64,000 nt of DNA from Alteromonas australica (GCF_000730385.1 NZ_CP008849.1:2108001-2172000), one strand, 5' to 3'. Counted from the stretch's first letter, positions 54,706 to 63,612 are shown. Numbers and translations are program-made. The notes: a model not told the origin generated them from the letters alone.

Positions 54706-55605
54706 ATGAGCCACTCTATGACATTGATGAAGAAAGTTAATTTTGACGTTAACCCTATTGGTAAATTCGGAAAAATAGTACGACGCACAAGTCTATTATG
54801 TGTTTGCGTACTCTTCTCAATGGTCAGTGTGGCCAGCGAAGCAAACGAAACGTCCCCTTTGGTTTTACATGGCGAAATGACCCAAGGGGCACTATTACGA
54901 GGTCAAGTGCCAGAGGGTGCCAAGGTGCGACTCGATGGCGTAAAGGTAGAGATTAACTCACAGGGTAAATTTGTTATCGGTTTTGAACGCAAAGCCCCGT
55001 TGAACCATGAACTCACTGTATCTTTACCCGATGGAAGTGTCATCACTAAACCCATCACGTTGACCGAGCGAAATTATAACATCCAGCGCATTGACGGCCT
55101 CGACCAAAAAATGGTGACGCCACCGCAATCGGTCACCGATCGCATTAAACAAGACAACATTGATGTCGCGATTGCCCGTCAGCCTAAATCGGCTCTCGAT
55201 GCAGTATTCACGCGTTTCATTTGGCCGGCAAAAGGGCCAATTACTGGCGTTTATGGTAGCCAACGTATATTAAATGGTACGCCTAAGTGGCCGCATTATG
55301 GCGTAGATGTTGGCGGTCCAACAGGAACGCCAGTTTATGCGCCAGCCAGCGGGAAAGTGACCCTAGCAAAAGATTTATATTACTCTGGCAACACCCTGAT
55401 TATGGATCACGGGATGGGGGTTTTCTCTACCTTTCTTCATTTAGATTCTATGGATGTAAAAGTGGGGGAATACGTAGAGCAGGGTAAACCTATCGGTACC
55501 ATTGGCGCATCAGGTCGTGCCACAGGCCCACATTTAGATTGGCGTATCAACTTAGGTAAGATGCGATTAGACCCGCAAACTATCGTTACTGGCCAGCCTA
55601 ACTAA
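54706..55605 (+). CDS. Exported M23-family metallopeptidase (LysM-less, LytM type)
   Basis: Predicted periplasmic peptidoglycan endopeptidase or amidase activator, 299 residues. An N-terminal signal segment (about 27-45, LLCVCVLFSMVSVASEA) precedes a small beta-domain and the M23 domain (about 170-299). Metal ligands are His and Asp in HYGVDVGG and the histidine of GPHLDWRIN. The second position of the usual HxH motif is aspartate, a variant seen in a recognised subgroup. The start is uncertain: ATG 54706 has AAGGA too close, while ATG 54718 is further from it. It lies 22 bp after the PTPS-like gene, perhaps cotranscribed. Confidence 0.88.
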   Translation: MSHSMTLMKKVNFDVNPIGKFGKIVRRTSLLCVCVLFSMVSVASEANETSPLVLHGEMTQGALLRGQVPEGAKVRLDGVKVEINSQGKFVIGFERKAPLNHELTVSLPDGSVITKPITLTERNYNIQRIDGLDQKMVTPPQSVTDRIKQDNIDVAIARQPKSALDAVFTRFIWPAKGPITGVYGSQRILNGTPKWPHYGVDVGGPTGTPVYAPASGKVTLAKDLYYSGNTLIMDHGMGVFSTFLHLDSMDVKVGEYVEQGKPIGTIGASGRATGPHLDWRINLGKMRLDPQTIVTGQPN

Positions 55606-55647
55606 CGCCTAGCTGCTTATTCGTGTGTGATTCTTTGCGCGAGAAAA

Positions 55648-55669
55648 GTGCGCGCTAATCAACGCGCAC
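55648..55669. repeat. GC-rich stem-loop between the M23 and M61 peptidase genes
   Basis: GTGCGCG (55648-55654) and CGCGCAC (55663-55669) enclose CTAATCAA. There is no T-run on either side, so it may be a factor-assisted stop for the two converging genes. Confidence 0.4.
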
Positions 55670-55721
55670 CTTGATGAATAGCGCGCGTTATCTGGTTTAA
55701 CATGAAAAGCGCTCAACCCGC

Positions 55722-57515
55722 TTAATGGTCTAACCATTGTTGAAGTTTTTCTTCATTTTCAATGGTAAAGTAGGCTCTATCCTGACGCGCTTGCAATACC
55801 GGCAAGGCGACATTGACGATTTGCCCATCGCGAATGAGTGTTAGAGTTACATGTGTATCAGATGCACAATCCAGTAACCGCTGTAATTTTGCTTGATTAA
55901 CAACTTGATTATTTAAAGCCAAAATAATGTCATTTATCATAACGCCCGCTTTTGAGGCAGCTAACCCTTCAAACACCTGAATCACAGATAACCCCATGGC
56001 CGCGGGCTTACAAGTTGCGCCTAATTGATGTCGAATTTCTGTTGCATCAGTATAGCCGCCTTTATCTTCTGCGCTTACTGCAGAACGTGTGTGCAGTTTA
56101 ACGCCTATATCATCAAGCCAAGTTTCAAGAGGCACATCGTCAGTGCCGTAAACCACGCTATCGAGATAATCGTTGACGTCAATATCAAACTCTTGCTGAC
56201 ACAAGGTAGCAATGACGTTATCTGGCGTACCACATTCGTCACGACCATAAATCTCCCAAAGGCGCTTCATGACAGTATCAAGTGACACGGTTTGATTCGA
56301 TCGATGGCGAAGGAGCAAATCTAGGCCAAAAGCAATGATGCCGCCCTTGGTGTAGTATGAAACTATGTTATTAGTGGCACTGGCGTCTTGTTTGTAAAAC
56401 TTTGTCCATGCGTCGAAACTACTTTGTGCCACCGACTGTTTATAGCGTCCAGCATTTTGTAGCAGGCGCGAAATATTCTGCGCGACAATGTCGAGGTACT
56501 TTTTGCCATCTATCAACTTAGCCCGAGCAAGGGTGAGATCATCATAAAAACTGGTAAAACCTTCATATATCCACAGTTGGTTTGTGTATGTTTCTTCACC
56601 TAACTTGGGTGTAACCATCACATCTGGTTTAATGCGTTTCACATGCCAAGTGTGAAATAGCTCGTGACTACATAAGCTTAAAAAGGTGATGTAACCGTCT
56701 GTTTTATTTGCCTGGCTATTGTCTCCCAACCGCGGTAGGTCGTGGCGAGGATAGAGCAGTGCGGTGGAGTTTCGATGTTCTAAACCGCCAAAACCATTTT
56801 CCGCCAGTAAGGTCATAAATACGTAGCGAGATACAGGCTGGGGGTGGTCAAACAACGCCATATGATGGCGACAAATGGGCTTAAGATCCTTTGCAATTCG
56901 CGCTAAGTCCAGTTGATGGCTACCACTAAAAACCAACTCGAAGGTCACACCATCCACCTCGTAACTCAGGGTTTCGCATTCACCAATAAAAATAGGGTGA
57001 TCAATAAATTCAGCGTAGCTGTGGCTTTCATATGCCCAATATTGAGGATTACTGTCTAGCGCAATAGGTGTCATACCGGTATGCGCCTGCCAATGGCTCT
57101 GCGCCGGTTTTTCTATCTGCAATGTGCAACGCACTTCGCTCATTTCCACCACATTCAAAAACGCACTTGTGCCATTAATGAAGGCATATTCATGATTAAT
57201 AAACGCCGAACGTACCGATAAGTCATTCGCGTAAACCACATAATTGACAATAACGCCATCGCCGTTGGTGGCAACCTCCCAGGTTTGCTTGTCTATTTTC
57301 TGAGCCGCTATTTCTGCCCCAGTGTCGGCATGGGTAAAGGTTATTTCCGTGATGCTTTTTGCGAAGTCGCGAATCATATAACTGCCGGGGATCCAAGACG
57401 GTAGCGCAAAGGTGAGGGTGGCTTCGTTGTGTTCTGGAACCTTAAGTTCTACGGCGAAAAGATGCTGCTGCCAAGATTTAACACTAAGCTGATACTGAAG
57501 AGATAAAGTACGCAT
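55722..57515 (-). CDS. M61-family peptidase with C-terminal PDZ domain (glycyl aminopeptidase type)
   Basis: Zinc metallopeptidase of family M61, 597 residues. The N-terminal beta domain includes LPSWIPGSYMIRDFAKSI. The catalytic domain has HELFHTWHVKRIKP (HExxH) and the downstream glutamate in WIYEGFTSFYDD, so the active site is complete. A PDZ domain follows (about 490-570, SVIQVFEGLAASKAGVMINDIILALNNQVV). No signal peptide is seen, which suggests a cytoplasmic enzyme. I chose ATG 57515, preceded by TTAGG, because family members begin there; an ATG at 57545 would add ten residues and lies inside a hairpin. Confidence 0.91.
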   Translation of the reverse strand: MRTLSLQYQLSVKSWQQHLFAVELKVPEHNEATLTFALPSWIPGSYMIRDFAKSITEITFTHADTGAEIAAQKIDKQTWEVATNGDGVIVNYVVYANDLSVRSAFINHEYAFINGTSAFLNVVEMSEVRCTLQIEKPAQSHWQAHTGMTPIALDSNPQYWAYESHSYAEFIDHPIFIGECETLSYEVDGVTFELVFSGSHQLDLARIAKDLKPICRHHMALFDHPQPVSRYVFMTLLAENGFGGLEHRNSTALLYPRHDLPRLGDNSQANKTDGYITFLSLCSHELFHTWHVKRIKPDVMVTPKLGEETYTNQLWIYEGFTSFYDDLTLARAKLIDGKKYLDIVAQNISRLLQNAGRYKQSVAQSSFDAWTKFYKQDASATNNIVSYYTKGGIIAFGLDLLLRHRSNQTVSLDTVMKRLWEIYGRDECGTPDNVIATLCQQEFDIDVNDYLDSVVYGTDDVPLETWLDDIGVKLHTRSAVSAEDKGGYTDATEIRHQLGATCKPAAMGLSVIQVFEGLAASKAGVMINDIILALNNQVVNQAKLQRLLDCASDTHVTLTLIRDGQIVNVALPVLQARQDRAYFTIENEEKLQQWLDH

Positions 57516-57537
57516 AAAAAACCTAACAATAAACGAG

Positions 57538-57564
57538 ACCTTCATGATGCCTTATCATGAAGGT
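57538..57564. repeat. Perfect hairpin in the M61-PilZ divergent region
   Basis: ACCTTCATGAT (57538-57548) and ATCATGAAGGT (57554-57564) form an 11-bp stem with a GCCTT loop, followed on the + strand by TTTGTC. On the minus strand the stem hides the upstream ATG of the M61 gene. It may be a leader structure or a terminator remnant. Confidence 0.5.
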
Positions 57565-57624
57565 TTTGTCAGCTAGGCTAAAATTAGTTACATTGGTAGT
57601 AATAACAATTAAAAATGGCGAAGC

Positions 57625-58308
57625 ATGGAAGAAAAAGTTGTAAATAGGCGCATGAACCGAGAAGACGTTGAAAGTTTACGTTCACTCCTTCCTGGCACTA
57701 TGGTAGACCTTCAAATTACTACGCCTACCGCGCCACGGCGCGTTAAAACTGGCTATGTGGGTATGGAACTGGGTAACTGTCTTTTATTTCAAGCGCCCAC
57801 GTCAGCCAAATGGATGTCCACCCGAGATTTGCTCACTATTGGTAACGATTTAGTGGTTCGTTACGTACTGGAAGGAGACGCAGGGCAAGTCATTGCATTT
57901 CGCGTAAAAGTATTAAAGTTGCTCTCGAAACCTACGGGGCTGCTAATAACGAGTTTTCCTTCTCACATTGAATCCATTGGTCTTCGTGCGAATAAACGTT
58001 CGCAACCAGGTATTTCAGTTATCGTGACCTCTGAAACATTTCCTGAAGCGGATAAAGTGACGGGGATAATCGTGGACATATCACAACATGGTTGCAAAAT
58101 TGCGCTACCCTTAAACCCAGAGTGGCCCGTATTATTAGATAATGCGAATCTCACCCTTACTTATTCTACCGATGGCGTGGAGTCTAAAATTCAGGCGTCG
58201 GTGCGGAATCACAAATTAGAAAGTGATTTTGTATATTACGGAGTAAAATTTAACAGTGATAGCGAAACAGTAAATGCGCTTTTATCACGCCACACATTAA
58301 TTAGTTAG
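57625..58308 (+). CDS. PilZ-domain protein with YcgR-like N-terminal domain
   Basis: Cyclic-di-GMP receptor candidate of 227 residues, cytoplasmic. The N-terminal half (about 15-115) resembles the YcgR N-terminal beta domain. The PilZ domain begins at LRANKRSQPG, with Arg121 and Arg125 giving the RxxxR element, and continues to DISQHGCKIAL, the DxSxxG element (Asp151, Ser153, Gly156). Both ligand motifs are intact. It may act on motility or surface behaviour in response to c-di-GMP; no flagellar or cyclase genes are nearby. It follows the M61 gene divergently. Confidence 0.88.
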   Translation: MEEKVVNRRMNREDVESLRSLLPGTMVDLQITTPTAPRRVKTGYVGMELGNCLLFQAPTSAKWMSTRDLLTIGNDLVVRYVLEGDAGQVIAFRVKVLKLLSKPTGLLITSFPSHIESIGLRANKRSQPGISVIVTSETFPEADKVTGIIVDISQHGCKIALPLNPEWPVLLDNANLTLTYSTDGVESKIQASVRNHKLESDFVYYGVKFNSDSETVNALLSRHTLIS

Positions 58309-58351
58309 TATTAAAAGCGCTTGACCTAAAATAACTAGAAAGAGAATTGTT

Positions 58352-58813
58352 ATGCGTACTATTGAACGACTGCTAACCCAATACAGCGAAAGCCATCAAA
58401 ACAAAGCCAACGTTGCCATTCACGCTGTTGCTGTACCCAGCATTTACTTTGTTACTTTGGGGCTTTTATACGCCATTCCCGTGCCGGAACTGCTTGCGAA
58501 TGCCAACGTTACGTGGGCCCACCTTATTGCGCTGCCCATACTCTATTATTATTTTTCGCTTTCAGGCCCAATAGGCGCGGCCATGACACTGCTTACCATT
58601 GTGTGTTTTTCTGCTATACGATTGCTTGAGTTTTACGGTGTGTCGGTTTGGCAAACCTGTTTAGCGCTGTTTGTGATCATGTGGGCATTACAATTTATTG
58701 GCCATAAAATTGAAGGTAAGAAGCCCTCTTTTTTGGAAGATTTGCGCTTTCTACTTGTTGGGCCTGCCTGGTGGTGGGTACATTGGCTTAAGCGGCTAAA
58801 TATCAGTTATTAA
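58352..58813 (+). CDS. Mpo1-like (DUF962) membrane protein
   Basis: Small inner-membrane protein of 153 residues with three or four hydrophobic segments. The family motifs SESHQNKANVAIHAVAVP near the N-terminus and QFIGHKIEGKKPSFLEDLRFLLVGPAWW near the C-terminus hold the conserved histidines. Yeast Mpo1 of this family is an iron-dependent dioxygenase in 2-hydroxy fatty acid breakdown; the bacterial role is not established. It lies 44 bp after the PilZ gene and may share its transcript. Confidence 0.9.
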   Translation: MRTIERLLTQYSESHQNKANVAIHAVAVPSIYFVTLGLLYAIPVPELLANANVTWAHLIALPILYYYFSLSGPIGAAMTLLTIVCFSAIRLLEFYGVSVWQTCLALFVIMWALQFIGHKIEGKKPSFLEDLRFLLVGPAWWWVHWLKRLNISY

Positions 58814-58932
58814 AATTAAAATCTCATGACTTTCTTTCCTGCGATAAGTCGCCTATGGCATACGACCAAGCCGCTACGGTTAACCCGCGGCTTGCGTATA
58901 ATCTCTTTATTATTTATTAAATTGGTATTTAT

Positions 58933-60006
58933 GTGAGTCGCTTTCAGCGCGTTATTGAAAGTAATGAACGCTTGTTTTGGACGCTGCACAGTGCAGGGTG
59001 GGCAGGCTTCGCTATTATTTATTATATAGGTTCGTTTCTTCATGACGTTCGCCCTATTTGGGTATTTATCATTTTGCTTAACGCCTATGCAGGGTGGTTG
59101 CTTACCATTCCATTAAGATACATTTATCGCTGGGCTCGAAAACAATCTCCTTTAAACATGATCATCATTGTGATTGCATCGTGTTACCTCATTGCACTTT
59201 TATGGGCCGTGGTTAAAAACGTCAATTACTGGGAGATATATAAACACGGTTACCGTCCCGACGAGTGGTATATGTATTTCACCAATACCATTAACTCTCT
59301 CATTATGGTGGGGTGTTGGAGTGGTGTGTATTTCGGCATTAAAAACTTCCAAATGCTACAAAAAGAAAAGCAAAATGCGTTGAAGGCAAGTACTATGGCG
59401 CATCAAGCGCACATTAAAATGCTGCGTTATCAATTAAATCCACATTTTCTATTTAACACGCTTAATGCTATCTCTACGCTTATTTTGTTGAAAGAAAACG
59501 ACACCGCTGAAGCCATGGTCTCTCGCTTAAGCGACTTTCTTCGCTATTCGTTAGATAATGATCCAATTAAACGGGTTCCTTTAGGGCAAGAGATTAAGGC
59601 GTTAAGGCTTTACCTTGAAATAGAAAAAGTCAGGTTTGATGACAGACTAGAAGTGGTGTGGGATATTGATGAGCATTGCGATAATGCGTTAGTGCCCAGC
59701 ATGATTTTGCAACCCATTATTGAAAATGCAATAAAACACGCCATATCTAAAATGGAAAACGGCGGTCAAATAGCCATTACTGCCCGAACTTTTGGTAATG
59801 ATTTGCTACTTGATGTGGCTGATAACGGCCCTGGAGCTGATATTAAAAATGGCCAGTTAAGCCGTGAGAATGGCGTAGGTCTGGTTAACATCAAAGAGCG
59901 TCTGCAGTCGCTTTACCAACGAAACTTTGCATTTTCTATAGAACATAATCAGCCTTCAGGAGTGCGGGTTAGACTGCGTATTCCTTATGAAGTAAAGGAT
60001 GTATGA
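58933..60006 (+). CDS. LytS/YehU-type membrane histidine kinase
   Basis: Sensor kinase of 357 residues. Four membrane segments (about 20-145) form the sensor region. A short coiled stretch leads to the His_kinase domain, with the phospho-accepting His171 in QLNPHFLFNTLNAIS. The ATPase domain has the N box ILQPIIENAIKHAI, the G box VADNGPGAD and GVGLVNIKERLQSLY. The start is GTG at 58933: an ATG two bases earlier reads ATGTGA, a start directly followed by stop. The TGA overlaps the ATG of the response regulator, so the pair is cotranslated. The signal sensed is unknown. Confidence 0.92.
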   Translation: MSRFQRVIESNERLFWTLHSAGWAGFAIIYYIGSFLHDVRPIWVFIILLNAYAGWLLTIPLRYIYRWARKQSPLNMIIIVIASCYLIALLWAVVKNVNYWEIYKHGYRPDEWYMYFTNTINSLIMVGCWSGVYFGIKNFQMLQKEKQNALKASTMAHQAHIKMLRYQLNPHFLFNTLNAISTLILLKENDTAEAMVSRLSDFLRYSLDNDPIKRVPLGQEIKALRLYLEIEKVRFDDRLEVVWDIDEHCDNALVPSMILQPIIENAIKHAISKMENGGQIAITARTFGNDLLLDVADNGPGADIKNGQLSRENGVGLVNIKERLQSLYQRNFAFSIEHNQPSGVRVRLRIPYEVKDV

Positions 60007-60836
60007 GCATGAGCAAGCAAATAATTAAAACTCTGGTGGTAGATGATGAGCCACTTGCACGGCGCGGCCTGCGAGCTCGATTAGAGCGCCACGACGATGT
60101 AGAAGTTATCGCAGAATGTCAAAATGGCCTTGAAGCCGTAAGTACCATCTCCCAATTGCGCCCAGATTTGGTGTTTTTAGATATTCAAATGCCTGGGTTG
60201 AATGGTTTTCAGGTTATTCACAAGTTGCGTGAATTGAACCAACCCATTCCTGTGATTGTCTTTGTTACCGCCTACGATAGTTACGCTATTAAGGCGTTTG
60301 ATGTTCATGCTCTGGATTATCTATTGAAACCGGCCGACGATGAAAGACTTAAGTCGGCTCTCGATAAAGTGCGTGACTACCTTACCACGGCCCATCAAGA
60401 TGAACAGTCTAAAAAACTGGTTAGCTTAGTGGCCGAATTGACCGGTGACGACTGTGAAGAAATTCTACGTAAACTGGCTAATGGTGAAGCGGTGGAAACA
60501 AATCCTTACCCTGACGTGTTAGCCATTAAAGACGGCTCAGAAGTCACCCGGGTTAATGTACAGGATATTCAGTGGATAGATGCTGCCGGTGATTACATGT
60601 GTGTACACGCATTAGACGGTATGCACATTATGCGTAAAACCATGAAAGAACTTGAGCAAGAGTTAAACCCGCAATGGTTTGTTAGGGTGCACCGTTCTGC
60701 CATTGCTAATATTCGTTTCGTGAAAAAATTGGTGAGTCACATCAGCGGCGAATACCACTTAATTTTACAAAACGACACCGAGCTCAAGGTGTCAAGAAGC
60801 CATAGAGACAAAGTCAAAGCCGCCATGAAAATGTAG
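60003..60836 (+). CDS. LytR/AlgR-family response regulator (LytTR output)
   Basis: Response regulator of 277 residues, partner of the preceding kinase. The receiver domain (about 8-125) has the acidic pair in VVDDEP, phosphoacceptor Asp60 in VFLDIQMPG, TAYDSYA and the lysine in DYLLKPAD. The LytTR DNA-binding domain (about 175-277) shows VQDIQWIDAAGDYMCVHA and FVRVHRSAIANIRFV. The ATG overlaps the kinase stop (ATGA); an ATG at 60009 is also possible. A terminator follows, shared with pfkA. Confidence 0.94.
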   Translation: MSMSKQIIKTLVVDDEPLARRGLRARLERHDDVEVIAECQNGLEAVSTISQLRPDLVFLDIQMPGLNGFQVIHKLRELNQPIPVIVFVTAYDSYAIKAFDVHALDYLLKPADDERLKSALDKVRDYLTTAHQDEQSKKLVSLVAELTGDDCEEILRKLANGEAVETNPYPDVLAIKDGSEVTRVNVQDIQWIDAAGDYMCVHALDGMHIMRKTMKELEQELNPQWFVRVHRSAIANIRFVKKLVSHISGEYHLILQNDTELKVSRSHRDKVKAAMKM

Positions 60837-60861
60837 TAGCGAACCTCTGGCGAATACGCAC

Positions 60862-60892
60862 AAAAAACGCCCACACAAAGTGGGCGTTTTTT
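60862..60892. terminator. Bidirectional terminator between the response regulator and pfkA
   Basis: CGCCCAC (60868-60874) and GTGGGCG (60880-60886) with flanking A-run and T-run. It serves both convergent genes. Confidence 0.93.
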
Positions 60893-60915
60893 ATTTTGTG
60901 GCTGAGTAATGGGGC

Positions 60916-61911
60916 TCAGTACCTATTATTCATGGTAATTCGCATAGTACTTAAGCTGCAATCATCAAGGGGCTTATTGTTTTCCCACGTTGCCTTAAGG
61001 GGGACTTCAACGGGCTTGTGGTTCACTTCACCTACCATCACTTTATTCTTATCTGTTTCAACCAGGGCCACAGCATGGGTGCCTAATTTAGTCGCAAGTA
61101 ACCTATCTTGGCTAACGGGCGAACCACCACGCTGAACGTGTCCTAGGGTGACTGGGCGAACTTCCGACTGCATTTGTGATGATAAACGTTCCGCAAGTGT
61201 ACTTAAGCCACCAGGCCAGACATTTTCAGCCACCACCACAATAAAACTCACCGGTCCCTTCAGCTGACGTCTGGCTTCAATTTGAGCCGCAATACTTTTC
61301 AGCTCAGCGTCTTCGCTCTCGAATAACTCAGGCACAATTACGTAGTCCGCAGCCGACGCTAACGCCGCATTTAAGGCTAAAAAGCCCGCATGCCTGCCCA
61401 TGACTTCTACTAAAAATATGCGTTCGAAAGCATCGGCGGTATCTCGTACTTTATCTATGGAAGATACGGCGGTATCGATAGCTGTGTAATATCCCACAGT
61501 AGCGTCACAACCCGCCACATCATTATCAATAGTACCGGGAATTCCGAGAATTTGGCCGGGCCAGTATTGGGATAAATGTTCTGCGCCCCGAAAAGAGCCG
61601 TCACCCCCAATAACAATCAGGGTATCAATACCTAAAGTATTTAGGTTTCTAGCCGCATCTTTTGCGCCCTGAACCGATTTAAAAGCTTCACAGCGAGCGC
61701 TGTGCAAGATAGTACCCCCTTGTTGTATTAAATTGTGGGTAGCATTCAGTGAAAGGGATTCATACTCTTGGTTAATCAATCCATTGTAACCGTGCTGGTA
61801 TCCAATAAGGGCATAACCAAGGTGCTCACATGCAATGACTATCGCGCGAATGCACGCGTTCATCCCAGGGGCATCGCCGCCGGACGTTAAAACTGCTACA
61901 CGTTTTGACAC
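60916..61911 (-). CDS. pfkA: 6-phosphofructokinase (ATP-dependent)
   Basis: Glycolytic enzyme that phosphorylates fructose 6-phosphate with ATP, 331 residues. It has LTSGGDAPGMNA at the start, IGGDGSFRGA at about 101-110 (glycine after GGD, the ATP-dependent pattern; pyrophosphate enzymes usually have aspartate there), PGTIDNDVAGCD with catalytic Asp129, EVMGRHAGFLAL, and the GHVQRGGSPVSQDRLLA signature. It gives the sugars imported by the island a route into glycolysis. Upstream is a 187-bp divergent gap with an inverted repeat. Confidence 0.95.
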   Translation of the reverse strand: MSKRVAVLTSGGDAPGMNACIRAIVIACEHLGYALIGYQHGYNGLINQEYESLSLNATHNLIQQGGTILHSARCEAFKSVQGAKDAARNLNTLGIDTLIVIGGDGSFRGAEHLSQYWPGQILGIPGTIDNDVAGCDATVGYYTAIDTAVSSIDKVRDTADAFERIFLVEVMGRHAGFLALNAALASAADYVIVPELFESEDAELKSIAAQIEARRQLKGPVSFIVVVAENVWPGGLSTLAERLSSQMQSEVRPVTLGHVQRGGSPVSQDRLLATKLGTHAVALVETDKNKVMVGEVNHKPVEVPLKATWENNKPLDDCSLSTMRITMNNRY

Positions 61912-62021
61912 AAGTTCTCCCTTTTTTGTTACGTGATTTCCCTTAATATAACCCCTATATCGGTATCACTAAAGCGTAATGACTTGCGAAAGTGAATACC
62001 TTAGTAAAAAGTGAGCTTAAA

Positions 62022-62077
62022 ATTAGGCCACTTAATGTAATACCCATTTAACGGTAATACGTATCACATGGCCTAAT
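62022..62077. repeat. Inverted repeat with ATACGTAT core between pfkA and the DUF6279-type gene
   Basis: ATTAGGCCA (62022-62030) is mirrored by TGGCCTAAT (62069-62077). The 38-bp interior holds two GTAATAC units, the second reading GTAATACGTATCAC. The core ATACGTAT is shared with the maltodextrin operators, but the flanks differ. It may be an operator of the divergent genes; I cannot tell which. Confidence 0.45.
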
Positions 62078-62098
62078 GTAGACTGTTCAAGGATGCCC

Positions 62099-62944
62099 AT
62101 GAAAAAATTTGTATGTTTACTGGTTTTCATAACAAGCTTAACCGCATGCTCATCTAAAATTGCTTATAACAATGTAGATTGGTGGATATATTGGTATCTC
62201 GATGATTACGTTGAGTTAACAGATGAACAAAAAACAGTGTTTGATGAATATCTAAACACGTGGCGTCAATGGCACAAAAACACGGAGTTATCGAAATACA
62301 AAGCCCAGCTTGAAGAAATTAAACAAGACGTACTCACTAACCGTCTAACTTCCGAACGCATTCTTGCCCATTTATTGCACGCCCGTGCGCACTGGACCCG
62401 CGCTAGGGACAAGGTTAGCCCAGATGTGGCTGCTATTGCGAAAACGTTAAGTGATGAGCAGGTTATTACATTATTTGCTCAAATCGAAAAAGAAAACCGC
62501 GAAGAGATTGAAAAGCGCCAAGACTATTTGTCGCTGTCAGAAAAAGAAAAAAAGCAAAAGCGTAAAGCGCAACTATTAGAGAGTGTGGAAGAGCAAATTG
62601 GCCGCCTTACTGATACCCAAGAACAAATTATTGCCACCTATAGCGAACAATATCTATCAACCAGAGATGAATGGATTAACTACCGCGAAACGATGACTAA
62701 TGCGGCAAGGCGCATTATCGCCACACGACATATCAATAAAGATTTCGAGCAACAGCTCATCACTCTTATTCAAAACCCAGATACCTACCGCAGCCCAATG
62801 TACATCAACGCTAGAGCACATAATACTGAGGTTATGGCGGCAATGGTCAGTGAATTGGCCACCACATTAAGTGACAAGCAAAAGCGCGTGTTTATTGGCA
62901 ATATTGAAGACGTTATTGAGGATATCGAAGGCTTTATGGAATAG
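62099..62944 (+). CDS. DUF6279-type lipoprotein
   Basis: Lipoprotein of 281 residues with lipobox LTAC (Cys17). The N-terminal YNNVDWWIYWYLDDYVELTDEQKTVFDEYL is characteristic of the DUF6279 family. The rest is strongly helical and charged, with Lys/Glu-rich stretches (IEKENREEIEKRQ, SLSEKEKKQKRK) that suggest coiled coils. No function is known. ATG 62099 follows AAGGATGCCC at a good distance; the ATG at 62093 has no ribosome-binding site. It is divergent from pfkA. Confidence 0.85.
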   Translation: MKKFVCLLVFITSLTACSSKIAYNNVDWWIYWYLDDYVELTDEQKTVFDEYLNTWRQWHKNTELSKYKAQLEEIKQDVLTNRLTSERILAHLLHARAHWTRARDKVSPDVAAIAKTLSDEQVITLFAQIEKENREEIEKRQDYLSLSEKEKKQKRKAQLLESVEEQIGRLTDTQEQIIATYSEQYLSTRDEWINYRETMTNAARRIIATRHINKDFEQQLITLIQNPDTYRSPMYINARAHNTEVMAAMVSELATTLSDKQKRVFIGNIEDVIEDIEGFME

Positions 62945-62984
62945 CTGTTGGTGTATACTGAATACGTACAAAACGTAACAAGAA

Positions 62985-63037
62985 ACGCCCCTTATTCCAG
63001 AGCAAAACCGTGAGGTTTGCCAAGGCCTAAGGGGCGT
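62985..63037. repeat. Branched inverted repeat after the DUF6279-type gene
   Basis: ACGCCCCTTA (62985-62994) pairs with TAAGGGGCGT (63028-63037), and inside it GCAAAACC and GGTTTGC form a second stem. There is no T-run. It may end both convergent transcripts with help of a factor. Confidence 0.45.
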
Positions 63038-63062
63038 GATTAATGTAAACAGCTTAGTGACT

Positions 63063-63587
63063 TTATTTCACCCTGCGGCGCACGACGAATGCTGCCCCCA
63101 TTAAGATAAGAACAACCATAGCAGGCTCAGAGACTTCTGCCACCGTCAACGTGGCAGACGTAGACGATGTTGGGACTATTATATTACCACTCCCATCAGA
63201 CAATAGCAGACCGCTGGTGTCGAAACTAAACACGCCGCTCTGCAGTGCATTCAATGAAAGAGTGAAAATGTTAACGGTGCCGGTTAACGCGCCTGTGAAT
63301 GATAGCCCAAGGCTGCTTAAGCTCGTGCCATTATCTGAGTTTGACGTAAACCCAGCCACATCAAATTGACTGGAAGCGTTGTTGATATCGAAGGAAAAGG
63401 CATTTGCATCATAAGGCAACGAAAGTTGGTAACCTTGAAAATCATCAGTAAAGTCAAATATACCACTGAACGAAAGTACCACCTCATCGCCCACATTTAT
63501 TGTGGTTTCGTTCACAGAAACTGAAATTTGAGCTGAATGAGCATTTACGGTCCATAGTAGGGCCAGTATAGCGAATAGTGTTTTCAT
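63063..63587 (-). CDS. Cohesin-like exported protein with a PEP-CTERM-like C-terminal signal
   Basis: Protein of 174 residues. A signal peptide (cleavage near HSA at residue 18) precedes a beta-sandwich that looks like a cohesin domain: VSVNETTINVGDEVVLSFSG, the YQLSLPYDANAFSFD segment, GLTG-like SFTGALTGTVNIFTLSLNAL, and LLLSDGSGNII. The last 23 residues are VSEPA, a hydrophobic helix and RRRVK, which fit an exosortase-type PEP-CTERM signal with SEP in place of PEP. Such a tail would target it to the cell surface. It lies 26 bp downstream of the nuclease gene that ends in a dockerin, so a binding pair is plausible. Confidence 0.72.
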   Translation of the reverse strand: MKTLFAILALLWTVNAHSAQISVSVNETTINVGDEVVLSFSGIFDFTDDFQGYQLSLPYDANAFSFDINNASSQFDVAGFTSNSDNGTSLSSLGLSFTGALTGTVNIFTLSLNALQSGVFSFDTSGLLLSDGSGNIIVPTSSTSATLTVAEVSEPAMVVLILMGAAFVVRRRVK

Positions 63588-63612
63588 CTTTTTTACTCCA
63601 TTTAAAAGCTAG

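Noticed and set aside
62959..62972. TGAATACGTACAAA after the DUF6279-type gene as a fifth maltodextrin operator
   Set aside because: Only the left half matches, it lies at the 3' end between convergent genes, and no start codon follows.
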